Shown here in pieces: positions 22,853 to 35,469 of a DNA stretch of 64,000 nt. Location: NCBI GenBank assembly GCA_037039925.1, contig JAXRKP010000920.1, positions 95,001 to 159,000 of the forward strand, in the 5' to 3' direction. Positions within the stretch are counted from its first letter, which is position 1. Each line of letters starts with the position of its first letter. This DNA is from Doris montereyensis. Its lineage: Eukaryota > Mollusca > Gastropoda > Nudibranchia > Dorididae. Both the position numbers and the translations under genes were made by a program. The notes beneath the pieces were generated by a model. That model saw only the letters and a program-made list of their open reading frames with translations. It searched no databases and had not been told where the DNA came from.

Positions 22853-23631
22853 CTGCATTCAGTCTCCGGACTACCGGAAATTCCCCGAGCAATATAAGAG
22901 CACCAATAAGGAACGCATTCATATACTATACTGAAACTGGAATAAAATTATGTTTTCGGTTTGATTACATAAAATCAGCCAAAAATCTTTTTTTTAAATT
23001 ATTGTACAATGTTTTTCTCCAATAGTAGTAGTAAAGGGCTCTTCTGCAAAATTTTTGTTGATTTTTTTATTTAACCATTTTCCTTGAATCATGACAACTT
23101 GGCGCACTTTTCTTTCATTACTCATAGTTATTTATTATGGATCAGCCGGGCATTTGGAACAATGGGCAAACATAAAATGTCATTTTCGAATGGGGAAAAC
23201 AGCATCAGAAACATTTCATTTTATTGTTAATGGCCTTTGGACCAAATCGAGGACCCAGTGCTTCCACTTTCAATGATTGGCACTTTAAAGTAGAGAAAGA
23301 TTCATTGAAGACTAACCCACTCAGGGCGACTGGTACACATCATTACTAATGATACGATTGAAAATGTTATTGAGGAAGATCGCCGTAGAAATATTGAAAA
23401 AAAAGTTGCATTCAACAAGTTTCTGGGCCGATGGTATACAATAAAAATGGTTAAATAAAGAAGTCAACAAAATTTGCAGAATATCACCTTTACAAAAGAA
23501 TGGTACATCAAATTTTGAAGATTTGTGCCTGATTTTACGTGCTAAATCGAAGACATGTTCCGGTTTCAATATCTGACATTCACTATTGGTGCTGAGAAAT
23601 TCCCGGTAGTCCGAAACGTAGTGAGTGCAGT
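22853..23631 (+). mobile_element. mariner-like transposon relic with inverted ends
   Basis: Imperfect inverted ends share CGGACTACCGG and an ACTGCA start (22852 and the reverse complement at 23631). Between them is a mariner-type transposase N-terminal part. Flanking duplications are not clear. Confidence 0.65.
23091..23460 (+). pseudogene. mariner-type transposase N-terminal fragment
   Basis: The frame reads HLEQWANIKCHFRMGKTASE, then SRTQCFHF and, after shifts, NDWHF, RATGTH, NDTIENVIEEDRR. This matches the paired helix-turn-helix region of mariner/Tc1-like transposases (pattern EQRxxIKFCFKLGKTAxET...). The catalytic domain is missing. The minus-strand frame at 23321-23665 is a shadow. Confidence 0.7.
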
Positions 23632-23760
23632 TATAATTATAATCTGTGCATTTTGTCTCCGTCATCGTTTTAAAACTGTTTCTTATTTATTTATTTTTTA
23701 TATTAGATTTTAAAGTACCAAATAGCCTTTCTATGACTACACAACATTTTTCCAAAAATA

Positions 23761-24346
23761 CTGTTGTCGCTGGATAATTACAAGCTGGTTGGGAGAAGAG
23801 AAAAGCGTGCAATTAAGGGAAACTTACCACAGGAAACTCCTGTAAGTGGTGTGAGTTGGTAAAATTATAATTGTATCGGCTACTCATGTTGGCGTTGACG
23901 GGACACAACAGGACAGGTTGTTTGTAAAGACATAACAACATGTGGGGTTAAGACTATTTTACTTTGGTTTTTTTTGTTTTTTTCTTGTCTTTTCAATTTC
24001 AATTGCAATCATTCTGTGTGTTGGTGACACAAGAGTCTGTTCCATGGACAAGCTGATGATATCACAGTTTACTCTACAAACGTCTGCCAAGGGTTTTTCC
24101 ATCTAGGGTGTTGATTTTCACTGAGTTTTTATCTTTCTTTCCTTTTTTTGGCTTTCAATGCTTACAGGGCAAATTATGTCACAAATGTTATTTGTCATCA
24201 CAGTTTTGTAGTTTTGAGCATGCTATTATGCATACCTGGCATGCATTTATGGTTACTAAAAAAGAGAAAAAATTTGGTTACCCGCTGTCAGCGTGAATTA
24301 TAGAAACCGTGCACTTATGCAGAGTCCAATTATCCAGCGACTACTG
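23761..24346. mobile_element. TA-flanked TIR element sharing a GTCGCTGGATAA terminus
   Basis: Left end CTGTTGTCGCTGGATAATTA. The right end in reverse complement is CAGTAGTCGCTGGATAATTG. TA lies on both sides. The termini match those of the 42653-43451 element. No transposase inside, so it is a non-autonomous copy. Confidence 0.75.
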
Positions 24347-24469
24347 TACCCAAGCTGGGACTGGGGGTTTTAAAAAGTGTTGCTGACCATCTAAGGTCAG
24401 ATGTGATCTCAATCTCATCATTGTTTTTCCTGTGGTTCGTTTGGCTCCAGATACTAACTGACTGTGATA

Positions 24470-24660
24470 ATTGTTTTCAATAAAAGAAATACATTTGCTA
24501 TGAACTGTGTGTGTTGAGAAATATTTCTACATTATTGTACATATTTAATTTGTATAAATTGTTGTTTGTAATGTGCTATGAATTGTTTGTATTGTGGAAT
24601 TTATTCATACATTATACACATTTTGAAAACTCATATGACTACTCAATGGAAGGACCATAA
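24470..24660 (+). other. AT-rich stretch with AATAAA-type signal
   Basis: TTTTCAATAAAAGAAATAC at about 24475 is a possible polyadenylation signal on the + strand. If used, the F-box gene would have a very long 3' UTR containing transposons. This is uncertain. Confidence 0.2.
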
Positions 24661-24689
24661 GTCAAGTCAGTCACATAGCCATAACAAAC

Positions 24690-24900
24690 ATGTATGAACA
24701 CACACACATATATACACATACATTCACACAGACAGACAAACATTCACACACAAATTTTTGTCGTATTAGAGAAATTACACGATAGCACATAGCCACAGCA
24801 TGTATACACACAGATATACACACACACATCCCTACACATACATACACACACCCACACACAAATCTTGTCACATGCATATATATATATATATATATATAAT
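24690..24900. repeat. Degenerate (CA)n and (TA)n microsatellites
   Basis: Two CACACATATATACAC-type tracts and a pure TA tract (24876-24897). Confidence 0.9.
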
Positions 24901-25039
24901 ATATTTATGCATAAATTCTCACATTGCATTCAAAGATTAGGGTTCATTTTCATAATATAGGTTAGCAAAATTATTATTCATAAATATATCTGGAAAAGCA
25001 CATATAGTAAACAAGAATTGTTTACAAAAAAAAAAAGGC

Positions 25040-25545
25040 AGTATATGTGTACGTATACAATACCGTTTATTGTCCTAATCCCCTCTATGGCAGTGAAACG
25101 GACCTTAGACAGAAGAAAATACAGTAGAGTACCAGCAGCTGAAATGAAATATCTAAGAAGATTAGTAAGAAATACTAAAACTAAAAGAGACAAAATCAGA
25201 AACATAACAATAAGAGATCAAATCAAAACAGATGGCATAAAAATTCAGATAGAAATAAATTAACTGAGATGGTTTGGGCATGTAAACAGAATGGATGAAA
25301 ATAGTATAGCTAAATCAATACAAAGTCCTAAAACCCAAGGCAAAAAACCAAATGGCAGACCTCAGAGAAAGAAGGAGAAGATAATAAAAGAGGCACTAAA
25401 ACAAAGAAATTTAACCTTCACAGAAGGAAACAGAAAATATCAGGACAGGGTATACACCGAAATGGAGGATGGGAACTGATAATGATAAAGATAAAGAAAG
25501 AAATCCAAGGGAAGAGGAAGAGACTGGAAGAGACTACTGTCACAC
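25040..25545 (+). pseudogene. 3' fragment of the APE-type LINE
   Basis: Encodes the C-terminal end found in the LINEs at 37.4 and 52.2 kb: EMKYLRRLVRNTKTKR, then RWFGHVNRMDEN, AKSIQSPKTQGKKPNGRPQR and EALKQRN. It begins after the RT domain, so it is a typical 5'-truncated insertion. In-frame stops are present. Confidence 0.85.
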
Positions 25546-25849
25546 AATACATTTTGGTCATACTGTCATACCAACAAAATACATTTTGGTCATACTACTA
25601 AATGATGTTTTACTTACCAACAAAATAAATGCGTAAATGATGTTTTACTTACATTAATTAACAAAATAAATCTTGATTCATGTGCAGGACATGAGCTAGA
25701 TTTTTATTTGCTTTTAATACCATAGATTATATTTATACAAAATAAATGGCGAAACTATAAATTGACCCCAATATCGTTTGGTAGCCTCATAAGAGACAGA
25801 CCTCAAAAAAACAAAAGGTGATAACGAAAAAAGGTCCATCTTGATTCGA

Positions 25850-27700
25850 TTTTAGTCCAAATGATTGTGTCGCCAGCTTAACTGCCATATTTCTAAAAAT
25901 GCTGACGATACTGCCATAATTAGCTTCATAGGACCCTTCATGTGGAAGTATTGAACAAGTTTTTTCATAGTTCAGTAAACCACCTTATTTTAAATGTAAA
26001 GAAAACTAAAAGAGCAAATCTTCGACTTAAGATTTACTCTATTTATAGATGGCGAGTGCGTGGACGCTGTGCCCACCTTCAAACTTAGGCATATATGGAC
26101 AATTAAAAATTTAAAGAACACATTGAAAGTATGGTAGTCGTAAACAAAATAACATATTAAGGAAACTTACAAAAAGAAAGCTCACTATGTTATTAAAAAC
26201 GACAGCAAAATTATCAACAAAATATTAGAAAGTGTGATAGTTTCTTAAACGACACATTTAATGAAAAGTGTTGCCCCGCATGCTACTAACTATGCTCAGA
26301 TTATGACGTCATTATTACTTGCCGATTTGGTCAATCAAAGCAGGTACATTTTAAACTACCAAATGATTAAATGTTCACCATGGAATGTAATATATGAAAC
26401 TGCCATATTTCTCAAAAAAATGAAAAAACGACGATAGTCAATTTGATATAATGATGTCATAAATTAAATGTTGACCCTTCATGCGGAAGTATTGTGATTC
26501 AATTTCTTAAGTGATGATTAGAAAATTTTAAATAAATGTATTGCTTTTAAACTTGACTTCCAGTAAACTAAAAACTGTTTGATTGAAATGTAAAAGAAAA
26601 CTAAGGGCAAATCTTCGACTTATTGAAATCAAAAACACAACTATTATGTTAAAACCACAACTCTAGTTTATAGAGAGAGAGCGAGTGCGTGGAGAGAGAG
26701 AGAGAGAGAGAGAGAGAGCCCACCTTCAAGTACTTAGGTCTACATATCTGACAATTAAAAATTTAAATGAACACTGTGGTTGAAAGTATGGTAGTCAAAA
26801 AGTAAACAAAATTAAGGTTGAGAAATCGATTGAAAACATTATTTATCCGTCTTAACATATTTCATTAAGGAGATAGTTTGGGAAAAAAACCACTTTTCAG
26901 CAGCATTGTGTTTCCGTTTATCAAACTTTTAACGGAAAAACTGTATGCACTAAGCACAAAATCTTGCCAAACAGTTAAAACATTCCTCCAGAATAGACGC
27001 TCAACTACAACTGGTTTCTCCTCTTGTAAGTACGTTGAATTAATGTAAGGTCAAGTAATCAAAATAGACCCGAAACCATGCTAAGAATCTGAAGAAATAT
27101 CGAGCATTTAATGACGCAAACGTCCGTGTGATTTAAAGCAAATGGATGCCCTTTGACAAACTATGCTCAAGATTATGACGTCATTATTACTATTGTTTAA
27201 ATGGCGGTCAATCAAAACAGGTACATTTTAAACTACCTGCTGAATACTGGCAAATCAAATGGTTCACCATGGAGATGTAATATATGAAACCATATGTTTA
27301 AGAGGTCGATGAAGTGATTTATCATACTTCAATTGCGTCCCATCGATAGGTTAAAACATGAAAAAACGTAATTTCGGCCCCAAAATTTAGTCAATTTGAC
27401 ATCCAACTACCTGATGTCAGCAAATTAAATGTTGGTGTTATCGAGGTGATTATTATTACAAAACTTTACCCACACCAATAAGTGGTTTTCCCTCAGAGAA
27501 ACTAGTGATTCAATTGAAAAAGTAAGTGATGATTAGAAAATTTTAAAATCAAATGTAGGTATTGCTTTCAAACTTGACTTCCACTACACGGCTTTTCATG
27601 TGAATGCACCCGTCTTAAAACAAAAATACACCCTGAAACTTTGATTGAATTGCAAATGACGATTATGTTGAAAAACGCCTCAACAGACAGTAGACAATAT
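25850..27700. repeat. Decayed tandem duplication, three units of 0.4-0.9 kb
   Basis: Blocks recur in order. CTTCATGTGGAAGTATTG (25937) and CTTCATGCGGAAGTATTG (26479). AGAGCAAATCTTCGACTTA and the later GGGCAAATCTTCGACTTA. GCGAGTGCGTGGA twice. ATTATGACGTCATTATTACT at 26299 and 27173. GGTACATTTTAAACTACC twice. Units differ by indels and a GA microsatellite (26672-26717). No intact gene. Confidence 0.75.
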
Positions 27701-27757
27701 CATTAGATAAACAGCACACTTTAAGGTGTCCAATATTTTAACCATCGAAACTTTCCT

Positions 27758-27953
27758 GATAATTAATGATCAATGGTCCAAAAATGTCCCTGGAGAAATG
27801 AGGAACGGAGATATCCCAGTTGAAGAGAGAGAGAGAGATCGGACTCAGAGTTCCACTTCAGAGACAGAAGTAATGATTCTTTTGAGACTTTGTGCAGAAG
27901 AGCAAAGTTGGGTGACAGTGAGAGTGAAGCTGGAAAACTCATTGTTTCGATAA
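27758..27953. repeat. Dispersed duplicate, copy 1 (partner at 29403-29610)
   Basis: Shares ATTAATGATCAATGGTC, AAAAATGTCCCT, CGGACTC with GTTCCACTTCAGAGA, and TCATTGTTTC in order with the second copy. Function unknown. It may be part of a decayed transposon. Confidence 0.65.
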
Positions 27954-29402
27954 ACGGCATACTTACAAAACAAATAAAAAAACGATTTTGTTCTGATACA
28001 TTACATGATACGTGATTGACAATGTGGTTCAATGTTTGGGCAATAAGTCGCTAGAAATCACTCGGTTATCAAACTGCTCATTTTCAAACTGACTGAGTTC
28101 GAAGCGACTCTCTATTAATCCTCGTCAGTTCATCTGATTCCAAAACTTTCAACTAGTATAGATCGCAACAGAAGAGTATATCCCCATGGAAAGTTTAAAA
28201 CACGAAAAGAGTGAGAATCTACTTTAACCTTGAGCATTGTGAATCATTTCAGAATGGTTCCTTCACAGAGTCGGGTATCTCCAACTTCATTGACTTTCTT
28301 TTTTTATGTTTATAAATGTTCACTCTTCAACAATAAGAATAGTCTACAATGGTTAAAAGTACGTTGAATTAATAAAGTCCTTGTGACAAAATCGGATGGC
28401 TAAGACTGGGCAAGCGAGATTTCAGTATACTTCAAAGCTTGCCACGACAAGCCCATAATGTGCCATGTTCCAAGACTCACTGACTTGCATTTACACCAAC
28501 CTTTGCATTTCCGTTTACGTTTACAAGATACAAATACGGAATTTCCCTTTGACAAACAGGATCTTTCGAAACCACATCGAACTTCCACTTTTAAGTCTGT
28601 CTACTGTCTGCCATCCCATTCAACTGGGTGATTGTAACATGGTGTAAAAATGCGTCGTGTTGGGAGCCAGTGTAGCCTTCAAATGGTTTCTCTTTATGTA
28701 ATCCATAACTAACCTGGCGGCATTGTTTTGGAAATTGCAGTTTCTTGAGATCCTGTAGTGGAAGCTTCCAGTTCCCATCGATATCTGTAACTGCATTCTG
28801 AAAAAACAAACGATGATGTCCTCTCTGTTTTTTGCTCCCCATTTTCATGCTGACTTCGTTTCCCTTTTAATTCCAGAAATGACATCATTCTCTGTGAGAT
28901 GTGAACGCAATGGAATCTAATCCTGATAACTCCTAAATTTCTTACTTTTTTGAATAAGGGATCTGGTTTTCCTTTGATTTTTGTATGATATAATATAACG
29001 GGCTTCTACTTTGGCTTTCCATTTGACATGTATATACATATTATTTGTTCCAATGCATGAGATATTATGGATGTCAACATAATTAAATCTATGTATCGGC
29101 TTCTTAAGGGAAGAATATGACAGATGGCAGGAAGGTATCTACAGACGGGATAGGCAAGGACCTCTGTGTAAATGTGGTAATGACGATTATTTGTTGCAAA
29201 GCTCATATCCCCCCTTCTTGTGCGTAGAAACTGGAACAAAAGGATTGGTTTCACTCTTAGAGACCAGTGTCCTGGGATCTTTGTGAAGAACAGAATAATT
29301 TGATAGCATTCCATGACTGATACACCTTTTTTCTATTGTCTCACTCTTCAAACTGATTCATTCTTATAGGTGTCTTTGATATCAAAAGATAACTTTAAAC
29401 GT

Positions 29403-29610
29403 TGCAATTAATGATCAATGGTCAAAAAATGTCCCTTGCAGCAGATAGGTCTAACAAGGTTCTATATATCCCTTTATGTTTGAAGCATCAGGTAAAACAG
29501 CATCGGACTCTGGTTCCACTTCAGAGAACATGGCAAGTAATGATTCTTTTCAAAGAGTTTTCATCTAAGTGTTTTCCGATTTGGGTCAAAAACAGCTTTT
29601 TCTCATTGTT
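29403..29610. repeat. Dispersed duplicate, copy 2
   Basis: Second copy of the 27.76-kb block. The open frame running through it (29402-29788, +) has no recognised domain. Confidence 0.65.
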
Positions 29611-30146
29611 TCCATACGAAATGACTTCCTCAATAATTTTTCTTTTTGCTCACGAGTTGTATCGACTTTTTATTATCAAATTTGATTTTGTGATCGTAAT
29701 GTTTGAATTGTTTGTATATTTGTTGGATTCTAATCTCAAGGAGCTAAGAAAAAAACGCCAGTTTGATAAGTTTCACACAATTTTTTAGTAGAAATGATTG
29801 TAGATTTAACAAGATTCGATCCAAAATAAAAAAGGAATTACCGTCAAATACGATGTGGGATCAGAGTTGCATTGCATTGCGTTCTGTTCCAACTTTTAAT
29901 TTATCGATGAAAAAACGATTGAAAGTTTTGTCATGGGAAAAGTTGGTAAGTACAAATTCTTTTTAACAAAAAAGGTCATTGCAGATTGAATATTAACGTC
30001 CTTTGAAAAGTTTGAAAGCCAGAAACATTTCATGATCCTGTATCTTCTTTGCCTGATACATCTTCAAATTCAGAATTAATGATAGAACCTCTGAAACCGA
30101 TACCAGATATTTAGTGAGACATTCTTCATTCTCTGTTAGCCCGATA

Positions 30147-30350
30147 TTACCATCTTCGTTTTTCAAAATTCATTCCACTGCTCATGAAGGTGACTGGCGT
30201 CTGGTCGATGTTCAGATGTTTTGTTACTGTAGTTATTACGCTCAGGCCGTGAAACACCATATTTGGGTTCATTAAAAACTCTCTTAAGAACGGGAGCATC
30301 AAGTGAGGCATTACTTGAGTGGTGACCATTGGTGGGTTAGAATGTTTCAT
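30147..30350 (-). pseudogene. Fragment resembling an uncharacterised transposon-associated protein
   Basis: The minus-strand frame reads PMVTTQVMPHLMLPFLREF then NPNMVFHGLSVITTVTKHLN. It resembles a family of large uncharacterised invertebrate proteins in which a similar block precedes an LNPGQxPV motif. Only this block is recognisable. The surrounding minus-strand frames (30375-30673, 29006-29314, 28591-28848) may be more debris of the same element. Confidence 0.35.
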
Positions 30351-30699
30351 TGATGTACTTGATTGATAAGATGATCATTGATGTACTTGAGGACGTCCAG
30401 CTGTCCTCATTGATTCTGATAACCAGAAACTAACTTTTGACTTAGAACCTTCCAACCACAAATATTCTTCTTCAACAGTATCGTGCAAGTCTAATTGATG
30501 GGTCTCAGTTTCAAAACACACGTTTTGTTTTTGGGACGTCCAATCATTCTGGAAGTGTAGTGTTGCAATTGGTAATTTAAACACACTCTTTTGGTTAAGT
30601 GACTGTATGCCTTGCACCACTTGACGTGGTCGACATGCATTTTAGTGGACTGGTATGTTGGAAATTGCACCACAGATCCCCAGTACCATGAAGACTACT

Positions 30700-31891
30700 T
30701 CTATTCATTGGGTTTGATGGATTATGGTCCATTTTGTCTATGGCACAAGTGGTGAATTGTCCACATACTGATTGTCTTGGGACAACAGTATCAACATGGT
30801 AAAAAAGGAAATAAACGAGTTTGATAGGTTTCTTAGAATAATTTCTTGAGCATTTAAGTATTTTGTCCTTGTTGTTTCATAAACGTATAATCCTGTATAA
30901 ACAGCCATATGGGTTTCCCGGTCTTTGGCATGCCTAGGTATGGAAGGGACATCATGTTTGACAGCATTTAATGTGATAAGTGGTTGGATGATGAACTACC
31001 CTGAATGGACACAAGATCCAGCATCTTGATCAACCTCATCAGTATATTCTTTTTCCCCTATAAGCATGCGTACAAAGTCACATACTATCTTGGGAACAAA
31101 TTGCATTTTGCTGTCAGTAGCAAAGGAGAATGTGAAATACTTTATGATACATCTAATAAGTGTTACCGCAAAATAGTACCTGCTATGACGAGAACACTGT
31201 GCACATCGTTCTTACTACTACCAACTTCCGGCGTTGAAAATTCAGTTTTCTCAAAAGTCAGTTACATCGGTTTCGGGGACACCATGACTTTTCAGGGGTT
31301 GGGGGTAAGGAGGGGAAGAGGTTGCAATGCTTCGACTCTTCTATAAAAGCTCAAATGCATTTTGCGTGGTATTAAGCATTATCATGCCCAAAAACAAGAT
31401 GGCGCAGCACGGTGAAGAAAGAAAGAAATTGAGAGAGATAACCTTCCTGGGGGGAGGGGGGAGAGCCAGAAGAGCAGCTCAGGATCGAGAAAATTGGAGG
31501 TTCTTATGAGCTTCCTGCCACAGAGAATGAGTTGTGGTTAGGGTAATTATGTCATGTCCACACAGCTTCCATATAATCATTCGGTCTTGTAACACATTCT
31601 GCACACTTCCTTTGATGCCAAAGATAACTCTAAACGAGTTTAAAAGAAGCCCATTTCGGTTTCGATCTATAGTGTTGCTGCATTAGGACTTTCAACTCAT
31701 CAAGTGCTAAGAATGGGCCTGTCGATTGTAAAAAATTGTACTTTCACTTTGTGCTTGTCTATTGTGTTATTTCTTCACAACAAATGCGGACGGTTCCTTT
31801 CAAGAGTTTTCATTTCGGTTTCGCTAATATGCTTTTCGCAAACCTAATATTTTTGGAAAGGGCGTGCTTACTAACAGGCCAGTCACCCGAA
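30700..31891. other. Unassigned DNA
   Basis: Short + strand frames (31005-31346, 31327-31509, 31736-31966) have no recognisable domain. A GATGGCGCAGCACGGTG block lies at about 31400. Confidence 0.45.
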
Positions 31892-32019
31892 ATTAGGTCA
31901 ACAATGTTTTGGTCCCATCGCGAAGCCGCATGGCGTGGTTGGCGAGTGAGCCGCGGCTCAAACTAGACCTAATCAACTGTGTTGCGAGCGATTAAAAACC
32001 TAAATTAATATTACATACT

Positions 32020-32260
32020 GTATAGATCTAGATCTAGATTATGTATTAGATTTAGAAAATTTAGATTTCTAATCGTAGGTCTATATTATTATATTATTAC
32101 TATCTAGAATATATAAGATCTAGATCTAGATCTACCACACATCGACGTTTCATGAAACAAATTAGAAAACTCATGCACGTAAAATAGGAAAAGAAACTAG
32201 AATTGATGAACATAGATTTAGATCTAGATCTAGGTTCTAAAGTTCTAGATCTAGATCTGT
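32020..32260. repeat. TAGATC-rich cluster 2
   Basis: Repeated AGATCTAGATCTAG words close to the left end of the P-like element. Confidence 0.8.
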
Positions 32261-32462
32261 ACGAGAATAAACCTTTGCAACAACAGTAACAACTAGACAG
32301 TTACAGAGATGAGTTGACAGGAGAAGTAGGCCTAGAGTTAGAAACAGTGCTTATCAAGGATTGGAGTGTTCATTACAAAGCTTCAAAAACAAAAACATTT
32401 AACAGACGTGTAGTATGTTGTGATACTAGTAATACTAGTAATAAAAGTAGTACATGTAGTAA

Positions 32463-32612
32463 AACAAATAAAGGGACATAAAAATAAGAAAATACCCAAC
32501 GATTTATTGACATGTACAAAACAGACAGTGGCAGTTTCGGGTTTTGTTATAATCATTATAATGTCAATAAATCGTTGGGTATTTTTCTTATTTTTTGTGT
32601 CCCTTTATTTGT
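32463..32612. repeat. Long foldback hairpin, about 50-bp arms
   Basis: ACAAATAAAGGGACATAAAA starts the left arm (32463-32513). The right arm (32561-32612) is its near-perfect reverse complement, ending TGTCCCTTTATTTGT. The loop is 47 bp. It looks like a foldback MITE nested in the P-like element. Confidence 0.85.
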
Positions 32613-32654
32613 CTCTCACTCTCATACCCAACAGTGACTTGATTCTTTATCACT

Positions 32655-32850
32655 TACATGTAGTAGTAGTAGTTGTAGTACCGTAGTAGTAGTTGTAGCA
32701 GCAGCAGCAGTTAAGTGGTAGTAGTAGGAGGAGGAGGAGGAGCAATACTTGTAGTAGGTGTAGTACATAAAGTATAATGGTTGTTGTTGGTGGTGGTGTT
32801 TTTGTTGCTGCTTTTGTTACTGTTGGTGGTTGTGATGAGAATGTTTTGGT
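32655..32850. repeat. Trinucleotide-rich tract (GTA, GCA, GGA, GTT)
   Basis: Imperfect trinucleotide runs. The Thr/Asn-rich minus-strand frame over it is an artefact appended to the transposase frame. Confidence 0.85.
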
Positions 32851-32859
32851 GTTGTTTTT

Positions 32860-34245
32860 TGTAACAGGTACTCACCAGGGCGACTCGTGGTTGCGGATCT
32901 CCAGAAGAAAAAAACTCCAGCTGCTGTAATTTTTCAGAATGCCAATTGATGCGTATGTTTTTAACTAAATGAACTGTGTCATACAAGAGAAATAAAGGCC
33001 GCGTGGAGTCAGTTGGTAATACGCTCTCCAAGGAGAAGGATGAGATTTGAACATTTAAAAAAGGATTGATTTACGCGGTTATTATCATTTACAATGCCAA
33101 TAACTGTAGCGCCACATTTCTCACAAAAAAAAATAACATCACAAACTTGATTGAATTGAAACAAAGAAGTAAGAGTGTGACATGGCAAAATTTTTGCGCG
33201 AAACGTTTGACCACCAAAAAAGCACTTTACCATCACACAAAGTAATGTTGTTGCAATTTTATTAGGATTATCAACCGCGTAACCAAAAACAGAACCACCT
33301 CTATATGGCACTGAAGCTTTCTACATAAATTTCATCAATGATTAAAATAGTTCCTATTTCTTTCATCCATACTGGAAAAAACTGATAAAAACATGTTGTC
33401 ATCACTAGTGTTCTTGGCATTGGAGGTAATCTTCTTAAAGGTACTTATTGATGGAAGCTGTAATGATTCCTCAGTTGAAGATACAAACTTTTGATTGGTT
33501 CAACCACGTAAAGGCAAGAAGAAGATTTAACTGTGAGTGTAAACATGATTGTTTTTGGGGCATTTAATAATGAAATGTTGCGGTTGATGAAGTTAACTTT
33601 GTCGTTTTCACAATCATGAGCAGTTGAAACAAGCCTAACAATTTCATCAAATTGACTCCACGTCTGCACTGTTTGAGGAAATTATGGTAAACACGAAGAA
33701 CATTTTTATAGGCTTCGAATCGCAAAGTAAAATGTTCACAATCCTCATCAATGGAAAATAAACACAGAAGTTAGGCACTGGCCCAGTCCGACCTTCACTG
33801 AAAAACACATAAGTGTTAGTATAAGAAGTAACAAAGCCTTTTTGGCAAGCCGCTCTTGAAACAATTTGTCAAAATTGTCTGCACAATGAATCACGTCTCA
33901 GAAATTCAGTTATTTCATCAATGTCAACAGTTCTGGATTCCACAGTTGATTTCTTTGTACTGTGAGTCGTGCTGCTCACTGGAGTGGGCGTGCACGAGGG
34001 CGGAATGTTGAGAAAACTGTTGGTGGAATTGCAGGTACTTCAAACCGACTTCCAGGAGGCCGAAGTATGGGGACATCAACTGGCCAGTGAATTGTACATA
34101 CTCCCATGTTACCAGTGATATTTTCAATGGCAAGTTTATTGGGAAGGCAATAACCATTCACAGCATTTTTCATTGTCATTTGGAAAACCGTAAATATAAA
34201 TTTCTCTTTGGATTGGTTAGTTCTGTAACCGGTAGTGCAACCTAC
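32860..34245 (-). pseudogene. P-element-type transposase with THAP domain, frameshifted
   Basis: Order on the - strand. A THAP zinc finger starts at about 34245: CCVVGCTTGYRTNQSKEKF, then FPNDNEKCCEWL, and ENITGNMGVCTIHWPVDVP with PAIPPTVFS. A middle segment includes TWSQFDEIVRL. The catalytic RNase H-like part contains GGSVFGYAVDNPNKIATTLL, then GATVIGIVNDNNRVNQSFFK at 33311-33009. The RPLFLLYDTVHLVKNIRINW block lies at 33031-32900. These blocks are characteristic of P transposases. Several shifts separate them. The C-terminus is not recognised. Confidence 0.8.
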
Positions 34246-34384
34246 TACACAACACTTCCTACCTATTTTAATAGGAGCAACAGCCTATTAAAGTCTAATC
34301 TGGATTAACTCTAGATAACTGGGAATAAAGAAAAGAGCGATTTCATGATTTGACTTGAAATTAAATGATGCTTGCAGCTACTGC

Positions 34385-34660
34385 TAGATCTAGATCTACT
34401 TCACTCTAAATCTGATACTTTTAATTAATTTGATTTTGTGAATCACATAAAAAAAACTAAATACTAGGCCTACATACTGTATCGATCTAATCTAGATTTA
34501 GATCTAGAGATCTAGATTAGATATAGATCCAGATAAGGTCTCGTACGTAAAAATAAATTACACTGTTCACTGTCAAAGTCTAGATTCTAGATAAACCCTA
34601 GAATTCTATAAGAGCTAAAGCTTTGAATTAGAGCAGAATGTAGATCTAGATCTTGATCTA
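34385..34660. repeat. TAGATC-rich cluster 3
   Basis: Repeated CTAGATCTAGA words near the right end of the P-like element, mirroring cluster 2. Confidence 0.75.
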
Positions 34661-35469
34661 ATCCAGAAAAAAAGACAACAAACTTCAAATCACAGCACAG
34701 CACATGATTGAAGCAAATAGAAAATCCGTCGTGAAATACGCAGAGAAAACAAGAAAATTAGAAATATCCAACTCTAGTATCTCTATCATCACTTTCGACT
34801 TCGAATTGGGTGTCCGGAAGTAGTTTTTAACTACTAGAACGATACTCGGAAAGCAGTATTGATATTCATCGCCTGCACGTAAAAACCACTATAACCGAGA
34901 GAGGCAGAAGGTATCGAATATTTTTTTTATGTATCGTCTTGTTGACATCACTCCCATGCACAGTCTGTCGCTTCACGTCTTGTCAGCCACGTGTAAATCC
35001 AGACGAGACCATAGGACCAAAACATTGTTGACCTAATCGTTCTGGCAAACCTAGAAAGATTCCGTTAGCGATACCTATATCTGATCAAGAAACGATATAA
35101 TGCATTTAAGATGTCATACCTTCCTTTCAATTATTTTTCATCAAGTCGAGCCGTCCCTGTGGTGAATCTTATAATAGTTGTAGCGTCACGAAAAGTCAAA
35201 CACAATCAATTAGCGGGAAAACAAAATAAAAGCACTCTCTCTCTATTTCTCTCATTCTCTCTATCTCCTTCTCACCTTTTTATTACTTACTTATTTTCAT
35301 ATTTTTATTTCATTCTAGATCTGAACCTTCCACTCTCGCTCTTTCTTCACACCCCCGTCTACTACGTTTCTTAACATCACTGTCTTTTTCTTTCTTTCTT
35401 TCTCCTTTATGTTTTTCTTCTGACATCACATTGTGTGATGCCGAGATAGATCTAGATTCTAAATATTTC

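Larger units (their letters stand above)
31892..35037 (-). mobile_element. P-element-like (THAP) DNA transposon
   Basis: Long inverted termini: ATTAGGTCAACAATGTTTTG at 31892 and its exact reverse complement ending at 35037, about 28 bp with one mismatch. The 3.1-kb interior carries a P-type transposase on the - strand. No clear 8-bp target duplication was found. A foldback hairpin (32463-32612) and TAGATC clusters near both ends lie inside. Confidence 0.85.

Noticed and set aside
23321..23665. Minus-strand 114-aa frame
   Set aside because: It overlaps the mariner transposase fragment read on the + strand and shows no domain of its own.
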